A DNA stretch of 64,000 bases from Clostridium beijerinckii (GCA_003129525.1 CP029329.1:2523501-2587500); one strand, 5' to 3'. Positions 8,688 to 17,780 are shown, counted from the stretch's first letter. The notes: generated from the sequence alone by a model not told the origin. Numbers and translations are program-made.

Positions 8688-9629
8688 CTATTCCTTATTA
8701 TAAATACTCAATAAATTTTTAACTCGTCGAATAACCTCCAACCGAACATTTTCAGGTTCTAAGCATTCACATTTATCGCCCAAGCGAAGTATCATGCTAT
8801 ATGAAAAATCATCTTCTATAAATGGAAAACAAGCTATAAATTTATTATTATCGTAAGATTCAATATTTTCCTCTCCACAAAATTCTATCATCGAGTCTCG
8901 TAGTGATTCGTCAATAAGAAGTTTAATTGGAACGCTCTTTTTCTCTCTATTTTTGGATACTTCTAGAGCTTTATAATCAAACTCTCTAGGAATGAATGTC
9001 TCCTCAAGCAATTCAAGTGATGAAATACGTGATAGTTTAAAAACGCGAAAATCATTTCTGGAAGTGCAATAGCCCTGTAGATACCAACTAGAATTCTTTA
9101 GCACTAATCTGTAGGGCTCAATTTTTCTTTGACTCTTTATTGCGTTTTGAGCAGAATATTCAAAAGACATTAATCTATTCAAAGCAAGAGCAGTTTTAGT
9201 TTCCTCAAGATTTTTATTCCTATTTTTATATCCAATCCAAGGAGTATGGTCAACGGTAATTTGATTCGATTTTATTTCAATATCTTTAATTTGCTCTGCA
9301 GAAACCAAACCTTTAACCTTTGTCATAGCATTAAGGACTTCTTCACTTGACATAGTTGAATGTATACTTCCAAGCCCTATTAATAGAGCGGTGATATCGG
9401 AAATAGTAAAAAGCTTTTTTTCAATCTTATACTCATCCATAATGCTAATGCCACCATTGACGCCAGGATAAGAAATAATTGGAATTCCAGCCAAGTTTAT
9501 TGTTTCTACATCTCTATATATTGTTCGGGTTGATACTTCAAATATTTCAGCAAGCTTAGTAGCACTGATTTGTTTACGTTCAAGAAGTAGCATAATAATG
9601 GATATAAGTCTATCTATTTTCAATTTCAT
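8688..9629 (-). CDS. YafY-type HTH/WYL-domain transcriptional regulator
   Basis: About 313 residues: an N-terminal DeoR-type winged helix (RLISIIMLLLERKQISATKLAEIFEVSTRTIYRDVETI) and a central WYL domain (AIKSQRKIEPYRLVLKNSSWYLQGYC, then FRVFKLSRI). WYL regulators bind nucleic acid or small ligands and are often repressors of the adjacent unit. The start is ambiguous between ATG 9629 and GTG 9638. It is divergent from the two FMN-binding proteins at 9760 and 10237, which it probably controls. Confidence 0.88.
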   Translation of the reverse strand: MKLKIDRLISIIMLLLERKQISATKLAEIFEVSTRTIYRDVETINLAGIPIISYPGVNGGISIMDEYKIEKKLFTISDITALLIGLGSIHSTMSSEEVLNAMTKVKGLVSAEQIKDIEIKSNQITVDHTPWIGYKNRNKNLEETKTALALNRLMSFEYSAQNAIKSQRKIEPYRLVLKNSSWYLQGYCTSRNDFRVFKLSRISSLELLEETFIPREFDYKALEVSKNREKKSVPIKLLIDESLRDSMIEFCGEENIESYDNNKFIACFPFIEDDFSYSMILRLGDKCECLEPENVRLEVIRRVKNLLSIYNKE

Positions 9630-9759
9630 CACCTGCACTTTTTTATTTTTATTACAGAATATAACTATGACATACTGTTGTCAAGGTTATGCTTATATAA
9701 TAAAACGGTAGTAATCAATAGCAATTAGTAGCTAAATAAATTTACAGAGGAGAACGAAA

Positions 9760-10182
9760 ATGGATTTTTTAAAAGAATTTGAGAAAACTATGGAAAACAC
9801 TGCAACATTTGCATTAGCAACTTCAGTGAACGATATGCCAAATGTTAGGATTATAACTTTTTATTATGATAATAAAAATAACAATGTTGTTTATTTTCCA
9901 ACATTTAAGCAATCACCAAAAACAGTGGAAATTTTACAAAACAATAAGGTGGCATTTACAACAATTCCTGATGGAACAGTTGGGATAGTGAGAGTTAAAA
10001 ATGCTACAATTCAAAAAAGTAGTTTAACTGTTTATGATATAAAAGATGGAATAACTAAAAAGTATCCCAATTTTGCAGCTACAGTAGAAAATGCAGGATC
10101 TATGATGGAAGTTTATGAAATACATTTTAAAGAAGCTGAGATTACAGTAAACTATGGTAATGTTGGTAAGGTAACTTTTTAA
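9760..10182 (+). CDS. Pyridoxamine 5'-phosphate oxidase-family FMN-binding protein
   Basis: A 140-residue split-barrel protein of the PPOX class. Visible features are FALATSVNDMPNVRIITFYYD (flavin-binding strand pair) and VYFPTFKQSPKTVEILQNNKVAFTTIP. Such small clostridial proteins usually bind FMN and act as reductases or stress proteins rather than as true PdxH. It starts at ATG after AGAGGAGA. It is first in a two-gene unit with another PPOX protein 54 bp downstream, under likely control of the divergent WYL regulator. Confidence 0.87.
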   Translation: MDFLKEFEKTMENTATFALATSVNDMPNVRIITFYYDNKNNNVVYFPTFKQSPKTVEILQNNKVAFTTIPDGTVGIVRVKNATIQKSSLTVYDIKDGITKKYPNFAATVENAGSMMEVYEIHFKEAEITVNYGNVGKVTF

Positions 10183-10236
10183 CATAACTTAAGAGAAAGA
10201 TTCAGAATGTTATTAATTAGCAAGGAGGATTTATAA

Positions 10237-10698
10237 ATGAATAATGAATTTTTAGAAGCTAGAATAAACTTATTATCACAATTTGATAATAATGGGAATG
10301 TTGTTTTATCTACATCACATAATGATTTTGTTACATCAAGGACTGTTACAGTAATTCCTTTTAATAATGCGCTTTATTTTACTTCTATTAAGCGTCCGGG
10401 AGCAGTGAAGATGGAACAAATCGAAAAAAATCCTAATGTCGCAATATGTGTAAATTCTATACAAATCACTGGAGTTGCTTCAATTCTAGGATTAGTGTCT
10501 GATGATGAAAATGCTGAAGTTATGGCAATATATAAGGAAAAGTTACCAGAATCATATGAACGATTTGCAGTAGCACCTAGCTGTATGCTTATAAAAATAG
10601 ATTTGAGAGCATCTAAGAGTTGGAAAGTTGTTAATAAGAAGATCGAAACAACAACTATTGATTTTGTTAATGAAACTATAACAAATAATATTATATAA
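10237..10698 (+). CDS. Pyridoxamine 5'-phosphate oxidase-family FMN-binding protein
   Basis: A 153-residue split-barrel protein with NGNVVLSTSHNDFVTSRTVTVIPFNNALYFTSIKRPGAVKMEQIEKNPNV broken here by key features: a barrel start, an SRTVTV strand and a K-x6-I-x2-NPNVAICV pattern typical of PPOX proteins. It differs strongly in sequence from its neighbour at 9760, so it is not a recent duplicate. A strong AAGGAGG lies upstream of the ATG. Probably an FMN-dependent enzyme of unknown substrate, co-transcribed with 9760. Confidence 0.85.
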   Translation: MNNEFLEARINLLSQFDNNGNVVLSTSHNDFVTSRTVTVIPFNNALYFTSIKRPGAVKMEQIEKNPNVAICVNSIQITGVASILGLVSDDENAEVMAIYKEKLPESYERFAVAPSCMLIKIDLRASKSWKVVNKKIETTTIDFVNETITNNII

Positions 10699-10828
10699 AC
10701 TTCAATTGTAAAGACTCAATTATTTTATATAAAAATTAAAAGGGATTCTATCATTAAAAAAGAAGATTAAATATGGTGCAAAAATATCACAATATCTCCA
10801 AGAAAGGATTCGTATCACAGGTGAATAT

Positions 10829-11137
10829 ATGGAAAAAATTATGAATGAACAATTAATTTATGAAATACTTTCCGTTGTGGAAGAAATCCCTGAAGGGAAA
10901 GTGGCTACATATGGACAAATTGCAAGCCTTATTGGCAGAGGCAAAAATGCAAGGCTTGTCGGGAAGGTTCTTAGCCAGGCAGAATTTTATGGGAGATATC
11001 CATGTCATCGTGTGGTAAATCATGCTGGAAGGTTAGCTCCGGGGTGGCAGGAACAACGATTTCTGCTATTAGAAGAAGGTGTATCCTTTAAAGATGAGAA
11101 TCATGTTGTTATGAAGGAAAATCAGTGGGAGTGTTAG
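10829..11137 (+). CDS. MGMT-family DNA alkyltransferase-like protein
   Basis: A 102-residue protein corresponding to the C-terminal DNA-binding/active-site domain of O6-alkylguanine-DNA alkyltransferase. It has IPEGKVATYGQIASLIG (helix-turn-helix), NARLVGKVL and the active-site motif PCHRVV. Because the Cys is present, it is not the Trp/Ala-type ATL that only flags lesions. It lacks the N-terminal domain of Ada/Ogt, and it may repair or recognise alkylated guanine. ATG 10829 follows AGGTGA. The region downstream (11138-11362) holds only DUF2200 remnant 2 and the cat leader. Confidence 0.88.
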   Translation: MEKIMNEQLIYEILSVVEEIPEGKVATYGQIASLIGRGKNARLVGKVLSQAEFYGRYPCHRVVNHAGRLAPGWQEQRFLLLEEGVSFKDENHVVMKENQWEC

Positions 11138-11209
11138 GATGGAGATGCAAGATCGTCGATTATGTAATTTTGTTATATAATAAAAAAATTACATAAGTGA
11201 GGATGCATC

Positions 11210-11266
11210 ATGAACAAACATAAGAGCGTATCGAGTGTCTATCACCTTTATGTTATAATAAATTGA
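11210..11266 (+). pseudogene. DUF2200 gene remnant 2 (5' end only)
   Basis: The leader ACATAAGTGAGGATGCATCA and start MNKHK are followed, after a short deletion, by SSVYHLYVI and a stop at 11264-11266. This matches the first 20 codons of the intact gene at 15872. The rest of the gene is absent; cat follows about 100 bp later. Confidence 0.8.
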
Positions 11267-11362
11267 AGATAAATATCATTGCAAAAGGGAGATTGAAATG
11301 GCTAGGTCACGGAAAATAGCCTTCTAAAATAGAATTACAAAAATTTTTAGGAGGCCCAAATT

Positions 11363-12022
11363 ATGAATTTTAATTTAATAGATATTAAACATTGGAGTAG
11401 AAAGCCATACTTTGAACATTATTTAAACAATGTAAAATGTACTTATAGTATGACTGCCAATATAGAAATAACTGATTTATTGTATGAGATTAGACTCAAA
11501 AATATTAAATTGTATCCTACACTCATTTATATGATTGCAACTGTGGTTAATAATCATAAAGAATTCCGTACTTGTTTTGATCATAGTGGTAGTTTAGGAT
11601 ACTGGGATAGCATGAGTCCAAGCTATACTATTTTTCATAAAGAAAATGAAACATTTTCAAGTATTTGGACGGAATATAACGAAAGTTTTCCACGTTTTTA
11701 TAGTGATTATTTTGATGATATAAAAAACTATGGAAATATTATGAAGTTTACTCCGAAATTAAATGAACCTGATAATACATTTCCAGTATCAAGCATTCCT
11801 TGGGTGAGTTTTACAGGATTTAATTTAAACGTGTATAATGAAGGAACATATTTAATTCCTATTTTTACTACAGGAAAGTATTTCAAACAAGAGAATAAAA
11901 TGTTTATTCCTATATCAATACAAGTACATCATGCTATTTGTGATGGTTATCATGCTAGTAGATTTATTAATGAGATGCAAGAATTGGCATTTAGTTTTCA
12001 AGATTGGTTAGAAAATAAATAA
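11363..12022 (+). CDS. cat: Type A chloramphenicol O-acetyltransferase
   Basis: A 219-residue CAT of the usual length, transferring acetyl from acetyl-CoA to chloramphenicol as a cytosolic trimer. Diagnostic features are the N-terminal HWSRKPYFEHYL, the YPTLIYMIATVVNNH helix, SSIPWVSFTGFNLN, and the catalytic HHAICDGYH motif at residues 189-197. Two regular structural residues around the motif (ISIQVHH and SRFINEMQ) are also present, so it looks functional. TTAGGAGG precedes the ATG. It ends at a poly-U terminator (12087). It is a chromosomal cat of the type seen in clostridia. No mobile element directly surrounds it, although remnants of repeats do. Confidence 0.93.
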   Translation: MNFNLIDIKHWSRKPYFEHYLNNVKCTYSMTANIEITDLLYEIRLKNIKLYPTLIYMIATVVNNHKEFRTCFDHSGSLGYWDSMSPSYTIFHKENETFSSIWTEYNESFPRFYSDYFDDIKNYGNIMKFTPKLNEPDNTFPVSSIPWVSFTGFNLNVYNEGTYLIPIFTTGKYFKQENKMFIPISIQVHHAICDGYHASRFINEMQELAFSFQDWLENK

Positions 12023-12086
12023 ATATATTTAAATAGTTATGTATTGATTACATTATTTATGGATTAATAAAAATAAAGAATAGAAG

Positions 12087-12130
12087 AAATACCGTATTAT
12101 TCAATAGAAAATGAATTTGCGGTATTTTTT
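12087..12130 (+). terminator. cat terminator
   Basis: AAATACCG and CGGTATTT enclose an inner ATTCA/TGAAT pair, followed by TTTTT. Almost the same hairpin recurs after the def gene at 19527. Confidence 0.88.
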
Positions 12131-12224
12131 TACTGAAAGCAACTTTTGGTTGTCAGTTTTGTTATATTTAAGTGGTAGAAAAATGATGGTATTGTAAGTA
12201 TACTAATACTCGGAGGGATTAACT

Positions 12225-12905
12225 ATGAGTTTTCAAGAACAATTGCAAACACTTAGAAAAGCAAAAGGTTTATCACAAGAAAAATTAGCTGAATTCTTAG
12301 GTATATCAAGACAAGCAGTTGCAAAATGGGAAGTAGGACAGTCTTATCCTGATATAGCTAGATTAATTGCATTAAGTGATTTCTTTAAAGTAAGCATTGA
12401 TAAATTAGTTAATGATTATGAAGAAAACTGTCGCTTGTGTATTGAAGAAAATAAAGTTGATAATATAAATGAAAATATAATTGATTTTTTATGCAGGGCT
12501 AAAAAATCCACATATGCTGGAGGGGGTATAGAGAATAAATCATCAAGACCAAATTCTCATGACTTAGAATATGTAGACGGAAACTTAAAATATATTGATA
12601 CTTATTTAGGTGGAGAAAGATTTTCAGGAGAAGAAGGTTTATGGCAAGATGATATTCCATTTTGGTCAATGAATTACAGTGGAAGAGTTTTGGATGAAAG
12701 ATTTTCAGGTAATTTTTTAAAGGAAGCTTTGAGCTTAGTGACTGAGGATAATCCATATAGAGGTCCTATTATTTATCAAAATGGACAGTATAAATATCAT
12801 TGTATTATAAATGGAGAATTTAATTGGTTTCAAGGATATGAGGAAATATATTTTGATGAGATTAAAGTTTATGAATGTTATTTTCATGGAGGGTCAATTA
12901 AATAG
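12225..12905 (+). CDS. XRE-type regulator with C-terminal DUF5680 domain
   Basis: A 226-residue protein. Residues 1-65 are a Cro/CI helix-turn-helix (LRKAKGLSQEKLAEFLGISR, then AVAKWEVGQSYPDI). Residues about 85-220 match DUF5680, with the family signature STYAGGG, YIDTYLGGERFSGEE and PFWSMNYSGRVL. DUF5680 also occurs alone in Firmicutes and has no assigned function. It may act as an effector-sensing part. The ATG follows CGGAGGGA. The map gene starts 20 bp downstream, so the two are probably one transcript. Confidence 0.87.
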   Translation: MSFQEQLQTLRKAKGLSQEKLAEFLGISRQAVAKWEVGQSYPDIARLIALSDFFKVSIDKLVNDYEENCRLCIEENKVDNINENIIDFLCRAKKSTYAGGGIENKSSRPNSHDLEYVDGNLKYIDTYLGGERFSGEEGLWQDDIPFWSMNYSGRVLDERFSGNFLKEALSLVTEDNPYRGPIIYQNGQYKYHCIINGEFNWFQGYEEIYFDEIKVYECYFHGGSIK

Positions 12906-12925
12906 TTAAAATAAGGAGTAATAGC

Positions 12926-13795
12926 ATGATATTAAATAGGAATGATTTATGTTGGTGTAAAAGCGGAGCTAAATATAAAAATTGTCATTTAGAATTTGAT
13001 AAAAAGTTAAGTGACTTAAAAAGAAAAGGGCATATAGTACCAACAAAAGATCTTATAAAAACAAAAGAGCAAATTGAAGGAATAAAAAAGAGTGCCGAAA
13101 TTAATAATGGTCTTCTAGACTTAATTAGTGAAAACATCAGAGAAGGTATGACAACAGAAGAAATAGATAAATTAGCATATGACTATACAGTATCTAATGG
13201 TGGAATTCCAGCAACTCTTAATTATGATGGATTTCCTAAAAGTATTTGTGTATCAATAAACAATGTGGTATGCCATGGAATACCAAGTAAAGATGTTATC
13301 CTTAAAAATGGTGATATTGTAAATGTAGATGCAACAACTATACTTAATGGATATTATTCAGATGCATCAAGAATGTTCATGATTGGTGAAGTAAATGAAG
13401 AAGCTAAGAATTTGGTTCAAGTAGCTAAGGAATGTTTAAATAAAGGATTGGAAGAAGTTAAACCTTGGGGATTTTTAGGAAACATTGGAGCAGCAATTCA
13501 GGAACATGCGGAAAGTAATGGATATTCAGTAGTTAGAGATTTTGGAGGACATGGAGTTGGATTAGATATTCATGAAGAGCCATTTGTTTTTCATTTTGGA
13601 AAAAGAGGAACAGATATGATTTTAGCACCTGGAATGGTATTTACAATTGAACCAATGATAAATGCCGGAAGCTATGAAATATTTATAGATGAAAATGACG
13701 GATGGACAGTGCTTACAAGTGATGGTTCTCTTTCTGCACAATGGGAACATACAGTTCTTGTAACAGAAGAGGGAGTAGAAGTTATTTCAAAATAA
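12926..13795 (+). CDS. map: Type I methionine aminopeptidase with N-terminal SEC-C motif
   Basis: A 289-residue MetAP, removing initiator Met from nascent proteins. The metal ligands are all present: Asp135, Asp146, His209, Glu242 and Glu274, plus catalytic His117 in VCHGIPS. The first 25 residues (NDLCWCKSGAKYKNCH) form a SEC-C-like zinc motif, as in MetAPs with an N-terminal extension for ribosome binding. It is not next to the ribosomal-protein operon where housekeeping map usually sits, so it is likely a second copy. Its stop codon overlaps the beginning of DUF2200 remnant 3. Confidence 0.93.
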   Translation: MILNRNDLCWCKSGAKYKNCHLEFDKKLSDLKRKGHIVPTKDLIKTKEQIEGIKKSAEINNGLLDLISENIREGMTTEEIDKLAYDYTVSNGGIPATLNYDGFPKSICVSINNVVCHGIPSKDVILKNGDIVNVDATTILNGYYSDASRMFMIGEVNEEAKNLVQVAKECLNKGLEEVKPWGFLGNIGAAIQEHAESNGYSVVRDFGGHGVGLDIHEEPFVFHFGKRGTDMILAPGMVFTIEPMINAGSYEIFIDENDGWTVLTSDGSLSAQWEHTVLVTEEGVEVISK

Positions 13796-13882
13796 CCAAC
13801 TATGAAGGAAATTCGCTATTTAGATAAGCTAATGGATTATTTAGCAAAAAGGAAAAGTAATGGATAAGATTTTAACAAAATA
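13796..13882 (+). pseudogene. DUF2200 gene remnant 3 (3' end)
   Basis: From ACCAACTATG through GGAAATTCGCTATTTAGATA to ACAAAATAA this matches the last 28 codons of the intact gene at 15872, with scattered mutations and a small indel. The homology continues through the downstream terminator hairpin, so a whole gene copy once stood here and was overwritten at its 5' end by the map region. Confidence 0.85.
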
Positions 13883-13900
13883 ATGATTAAAAACCAAGAA

Positions 13901-13937
13901 ACACTGATTTTATATGCAAAATAATCGGTGTTTTTTT
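13901..13937 (+). terminator. Terminator inherited from DUF2200 remnant 3
   Basis: ACACTGATT and AATCGGTGT enclose an AT-rich loop and end in TTTTTTT. It is homologous to the terminator of the intact DUF2200 gene at 16238 and now probably serves map. Confidence 0.8.
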
Positions 13938-14074
13938 GTTGAACAGGATTAATTTTAATATTCAAAGTAAAGTTTACAATAATAAAGTTGAAATAAATTC
14001 ATGTTAATTACTCAAGGCACAAAGACTTAAGTTTAGGAATAAGATAAATAATACTTGAATTAGGAGGCAGTGAA

Positions 14075-14998
14075 ATGGAAATGTCCACTATTATAAAGAG
14101 TGTTATTTCTTTATTTTTAATAATGTTGGTAGGCTTTTATTGCAGTAAAAAAGAAATTATAAACAGTAATGTGAGCAAGGGGTTAACCCGTATACTCTTG
14201 GATATTACACTACCCTGCATGATTATAGTGTCCTTTAGTTTACCATATGATGAAGGTGTTAAAAGTAATATCATGAAGACCTTTTATTATAGTTTTTTAA
14301 CATACATTATAATTGCAATTACATCGTATGTATTAATGATGCCAGTTAAAGACGAAAGAAAGCTTATATTGCACTTTTCAAATATATTTACTAATACTGG
14401 ATATATTGGTTTTCCTATATTAAATGTTATATATGGTGCAGAGGCTGTAATGTACGGAGCAATATTCAATATTTTTTTTACAATATTTCTTTGGACCTAC
14501 GGAGTTATTATATTTAAGGGAAAAGTAGAAAAGCAGGATTTAGTAAAAGAAATATTTAAGGCACTGAAAAATCCATCATTAATTGCTGTTTATATGGGAA
14601 TCGCAATGATGTTATTTGATCTGAAACTGCCAGCAGTAATTTTAGCAAGTGTAAATTCTATAGGAAATATGACTGGACCAATATCTATGATAATAGTTGG
14701 AGCACTTTCATATAAAATAAATATAAAAGAGTATTTAATAGATTGGACATTATACTATGGCATAGCTGTAAAATTAATCATAATACCAGCGTTTTTATGT
14801 TTTATATCATTATTGATACAAGATAGAACAATAGTTTCAAATTCAGTAATAATTCTAGCTTCAATGCCTGCAGCAGCAATGACTTCTATATTTGCCGATA
14901 GCTTTAATATAAAGAAAGATTATGCAGCTGTATTTGTAGTTGCAACTACTTTATTGTCAGTATTTACACTGCCAATACTTTTGAAATTAATAATATAG
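14075..14998 (+). CDS. AEC-family (auxin efflux carrier-like) transporter
   Basis: A 307-residue integral membrane protein with hydrophobic helices along its whole length. It carries AEC features such as LTRILLDITLPCMIIVSF near the N-terminus (helix breaker with conserved Pro) and SNIFTNTGYIGFPILNVIYG in the middle, and ends with ASMPAAAMTSIFADSF. Bacterial members export or take up organic acids such as malate or malonate. The substrate here is unknown. TTAGGAGG precedes the ATG. It seems monocistronic. Confidence 0.88.
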   Translation: MEMSTIIKSVISLFLIMLVGFYCSKKEIINSNVSKGLTRILLDITLPCMIIVSFSLPYDEGVKSNIMKTFYYSFLTYIIIAITSYVLMMPVKDERKLILHFSNIFTNTGYIGFPILNVIYGAEAVMYGAIFNIFFTIFLWTYGVIIFKGKVEKQDLVKEIFKALKNPSLIAVYMGIAMMLFDLKLPAVILASVNSIGNMTGPISMIIVGALSYKINIKEYLIDWTLYYGIAVKLIIIPAFLCFISLLIQDRTIVSNSVIILASMPAAAMTSIFADSFNIKKDYAAVFVVATTLLSVFTLPILLKLII

Positions 14999-15047
14999 AA
15001 ATCTTTCCATATCATTGAGAATTCTTAAAATGGAAGAAAATAAATGT

Positions 15048-15066
15048 AGGGTGCTGGTAGCACCCT
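15048..15066. other. GC-rich hairpin downstream of AEC gene
   Basis: AGGGTGC and GCACCCT flank a TGGTA loop. There is no U-run on the plus strand, but a T-rich tail on the minus strand. The stretch 14999-15328 contains only this hairpin, the terminator at 15123 and the def-like leader. Confidence 0.5.
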
Positions 15067-15122
15067 GTCATGATTCTAGCTACATGGACAACCAAAATAA
15101 ATTGAACATGATTAAATATTAA

Positions 15123-15174
15123 AACATAAGACAATGATATTAAAAGTGTCATTGGTTTATGTTATAATTTTTTT
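15123..15174 (+). terminator. Rho-independent terminator
   Basis: AACATAA..CAATGA pairs with TCATTG..TTATGTT and is followed by TTTTTTT. It ends transcription coming from the AEC transporter gene. Confidence 0.75.
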
Positions 15175-15328
15175 GAGTTAACTATGTGTATTAAGTGAAG
15201 AACTTATAGTTAAGTATAGTAAGGGATATAATCAAGCAAATTTATTTAATAAGGTTGGGTTCTATGATATATTTTAAAATCAAATCTTATTTTTTATAAA
15301 AAATATAACAGAAAAAGAGGTATAAATT

Positions 15329-15739
15329 ATGATAAAACCAATTGTAAAAGATGTATTGTTTTTAGGACAAAAATCAGAAGAGGCAACTAAAAATGATATA
15401 GTAGTAATTGATGATTTAATAGATACATTAAGAGCAAACTTAGAGCATTGTGTTGGATTGGCTGGCAATATGATTGGAGTTAAAAAGCGTATATTGGTAT
15501 TTGCTGTAGGCAACCTTATTGTGCCTATGGTAAATCCAGTTATATTAAAGAAGGAAAAGCTTTATGAAACAGAAGAGAGTTGTTTATCTTTAATTGGCTT
15601 TAGAAAAACAAAGAGATATGAAACGATAAAGGTGGAGTATCTTGATAGAAATTTTAATAAGCAAAAGCAAGTGTTCACTGGATTTACAGCACAAATAATT
15701 CAACATGAAATGGATCATTTTGAAGGTATAATAATCTAA
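15329..15739 (+). CDS. Peptide deformylase, divergent paralogue
   Basis: A 136-residue peptide deformylase, removing the formyl group from fMet. Iron ligands are Cys85 (in EESCLS), His126 and His130 (in HEMDH, with catalytic Glu127). Motif 1 is GLAGNMIG instead of the canonical GLAAPQIG, and motif 2 is EESCLS instead of EGCLS. The protein is shorter than the standard Def at 19053. Such divergent paralogues are common in Firmicutes and may be less sensitive to deformylase inhibitors, but that is not shown here. The start is the ATG after AGAGGTAT. Confidence 0.9.
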   Translation: MIKPIVKDVLFLGQKSEEATKNDIVVIDDLIDTLRANLEHCVGLAGNMIGVKKRILVFAVGNLIVPMVNPVILKKEKLYETEESCLSLIGFRKTKRYETIKVEYLDRNFNKQKQVFTGFTAQIIQHEMDHFEGIII

Positions 15740-15871
15740 TTAAATAATTTAAACAGTACTTACCATAAGAAAAGGTTGTTGCTTGAATACAATATAAAAA
15801 ATATAATTAAAACTTGAAGTTGAAATAATAGAAATTATAAATATATAGTATTAAATAAGTGAGGATGTATC

Positions 15872-16222
15872 ATGAATAAACATAAAATCTATACAATGAG
15901 TGTAGCAAGTGTCTATCCACTTTATGTTATAAAGGCGGAGAAAAAAGGACGTGCAAAAACAGAAGTTGATGAAATCATACACTGGTTAACAGGATATAGC
16001 CAGGAAGAGCTAGAAGTGCAACTAGAAAAACAGACTGACTTTGAGACTTTCTTTGGGTCAGCTCCAAAGATGAATCCTTTACGGACTTTGATTAAAGGGG
16101 TTGTCTGCGGTGTCCGAGTGGAAGACATTGAAGAACCAACTATGCAAGAAATTCGCTATTTGGATAAGCTAATCGATGAGTTAGCAAAGGGAAAAGCTAT
16201 GGATAAGATTTTGAGAAAATAA
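15872..16222 (+). CDS. DUF2200 domain-containing protein (intact copy)
   Basis: A 116-residue cytosolic protein with the DUF2200 pattern: [75 protein letters not shown]. Its function is unknown; some relatives are annotated as damage-inducible or toxin-antitoxin-like without proof. The leader AAGTGAGGATGTATC precedes the ATG. Three broken copies of the same gene lie at 8128, 11210 and 13796, which makes this locus a hotspot for gene duplication and decay. Confidence 0.88.
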   Translation: MNKHKIYTMSVASVYPLYVIKAEKKGRAKTEVDEIIHWLTGYSQEELEVQLEKQTDFETFFGSAPKMNPLRTLIKGVVCGVRVEDIEEPTMQEIRYLDKLIDELAKGKAMDKILRK

Positions 16223-16237
16223 TAATTAAAAACAAGA

Positions 16238-16274
16238 AGCGCTGATTTCATAAGTAAAATAATCAGTGTTTTTT
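16238..16274 (+). terminator. Terminator of the DUF2200 gene
   Basis: AGCGCTGATT and AATCAGTGTT enclose an AT-rich loop followed by TTTT. It is homologous to the hairpin at 13901. Confidence 0.85.
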
Positions 16275-16416
16275 GTTGACCAGATTTATTTTAATGCAAA
16301 ATGAAGTTAACACCAAACATAATTTAGAATTATATATTTTTTTGTTAATGAACATAATAAGGAATGTAATATAGTATTAACGAATATGATTGCGATAATT
16401 ATGTGGAGGATTAAGA

Positions 16417-17481
16417 ATGAAAATATTAAAAAAAACAATAACTCTTATTATATCTTTAGTTATTATAACTAGTATATTGATGTGTTGCAATGTAAAAATG
16501 ATAAATACTATCTCAAGTATTGCTACAAGAAGACAAGTTAAAGTAGGAGTAGTAATAAATAATGATAATGTGTTTCTTTCTCTTATTAGTAAAAACTTAG
16601 ATGATATTCAAAAAGAAAATAAAGATAACGTTCAATTTACTTTTTTTAATGGAAAAGGGAATTCAGCTTTAGAAAGTGAGCTCTTAAATAACATTTTACA
16701 AAATAATTATGATTTGATTCTAACCGATGTGCAAGCACCAGAAATAATAAGTGAGTCAATTGTTAAAGCTAAACAAAAGAATATTCCGTTAATTTTCATT
16801 AATATAACTCCTACCGGCAATCAAATAAATAAATTTAAGGAATATTCGGAATCCCTTGTTATAAAGATTGATTCTGAGCAAGCTGCTGACCTTCAAGGTA
16901 AAATGATTGCTGACTTTTGGAATGTTAATAAAGAGATTATGGATAAAAATAATGATAACATAATGCAATATATTATGATAAAAGGTCGACGTGATAGCTT
17001 TGAATCAATAATAAGAACAAACAATTCTCTTTCAGCAATTAATAATGCAGGAATAAAAACACAAGAACTTGCATCAGCATTTGCTAATTGGGATGAAGAT
17101 TTAGGAAAAGGTGTTATGGAATCAGTATTTTTAAAATATGCTGGTAACATTGAAGTTATAATTGCAAATAATGATGCTATGGCTGTAGGTGCCATAAAAG
17201 CGCTTCAAAAATATGGATACAATATTGGTGACCCAAAAAAGACTATTCCGATTTTTGGAATCAATCAAACACCCGAAGCTAAAGATTTAATAAAAAAGGG
17301 TTTTATGGCTGGTTCTGTACCAGAAAGTCCTCGTGCTATAGCAGAAGCTCTTTATACTGTTGGAATGAATCTAGTTTCTGGTATTAATCCTATTGAAGGT
17401 ACAAATTATAAATTTGATAAATCAGGAGTCACAATTCCTATACAATCCCAAGAGTATATAAGTCAAAATGAAAAGCAATAA
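16417..17481 (+). CDS. Galactose/ribose-type periplasmic binding protein
   Basis: A 354-residue extracytoplasmic sugar-binding protein of the MglB/LacI fold. The N-terminus has a positively charged start and hydrophobic stretch (ITLIISLVIITSILMCC), a signal or anchor without a good lipobox (Met at -1). The mature part shows VKVGVVINNDNVFL, the DLILTDVQAPE region, EVIIANNDAMAVGAIKAL (hinge-region signature) and FGINQTPEAKDLI. No permease or ATPase genes lie nearby, so it is an orphan binding protein that may feed a distant ABC transporter or a sensor kinase. AGGAGGATT sits before the ATG... exactly, TGGAGGATTAAG. Confidence 0.87.
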   Translation: MKILKKTITLIISLVIITSILMCCNVKMINTISSIATRRQVKVGVVINNDNVFLSLISKNLDDIQKENKDNVQFTFFNGKGNSALESELLNNILQNNYDLILTDVQAPEIISESIVKAKQKNIPLIFINITPTGNQINKFKEYSESLVIKIDSEQAADLQGKMIADFWNVNKEIMDKNNDNIMQYIMIKGRRDSFESIIRTNNSLSAINNAGIKTQELASAFANWDEDLGKGVMESVFLKYAGNIEVIIANNDAMAVGAIKALQKYGYNIGDPKKTIPIFGINQTPEAKDLIKKGFMAGSVPESPRAIAEALYTVGMNLVSGINPIEGTNYKFDKSGVTIPIQSQEYISQNEKQ

Positions 17482-17593
17482 TATTAGCTTTATAAGAGCC
17501 GAACACAGTAACTTTTATAAGGATTAGACGGAAAAGCTTACTAGAAGTATCTTTGAATGAATATACAAGTTAAAAAAACAACCTGCTATGTGA

Positions 17594-17737
17594 AGTTGTC
17601 AATCCAAAGTAGACAACTCAAAAAGCCAATGGATGATTAAGTTAATTCATTCCACCCATGACTTTGACAAATCAAAAAGAAAAGAGGAAGCCTTCAGACA
17701 ATATTTTGGAATTTAAAGGGCATCCTTTTTTACAGAA
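17594..17737. other. Gene-free stretch with weak hairpins
   Basis: The 299-bp gap 17482-17780 holds a GTTGTC/GACAAC hairpin (about 17595-17618) and an imperfect AGGAAGCC / GGGCATCCT hairpin ending in TTTTTT (about 17684-17735). The latter is a likely terminator for the binding-protein gene. No coding signal is seen. Confidence 0.4.
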
Positions 17738-17780
17738 AAATATAATATAAGCAAATTGCAAGCATATAAATTATCTTAAT

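Noticed and set aside
10829-11137. An alkyltransferase-like (ATL) protein without active Cys
   Set aside because: The PCHRVV motif keeps the Cys, so it is described as an MGMT-family alkyltransferase domain.
15048-15066. A terminator for the AEC transporter gene
   Set aside because: There is no T run on the plus strand; the hairpin at 15123 fits termination better.
16417-17481. A lipoprotein sugar-binding protein
   Set aside because: The residue before the candidate Cys is Met, which does not fit a lipobox, so only a signal or anchor segment is claimed.
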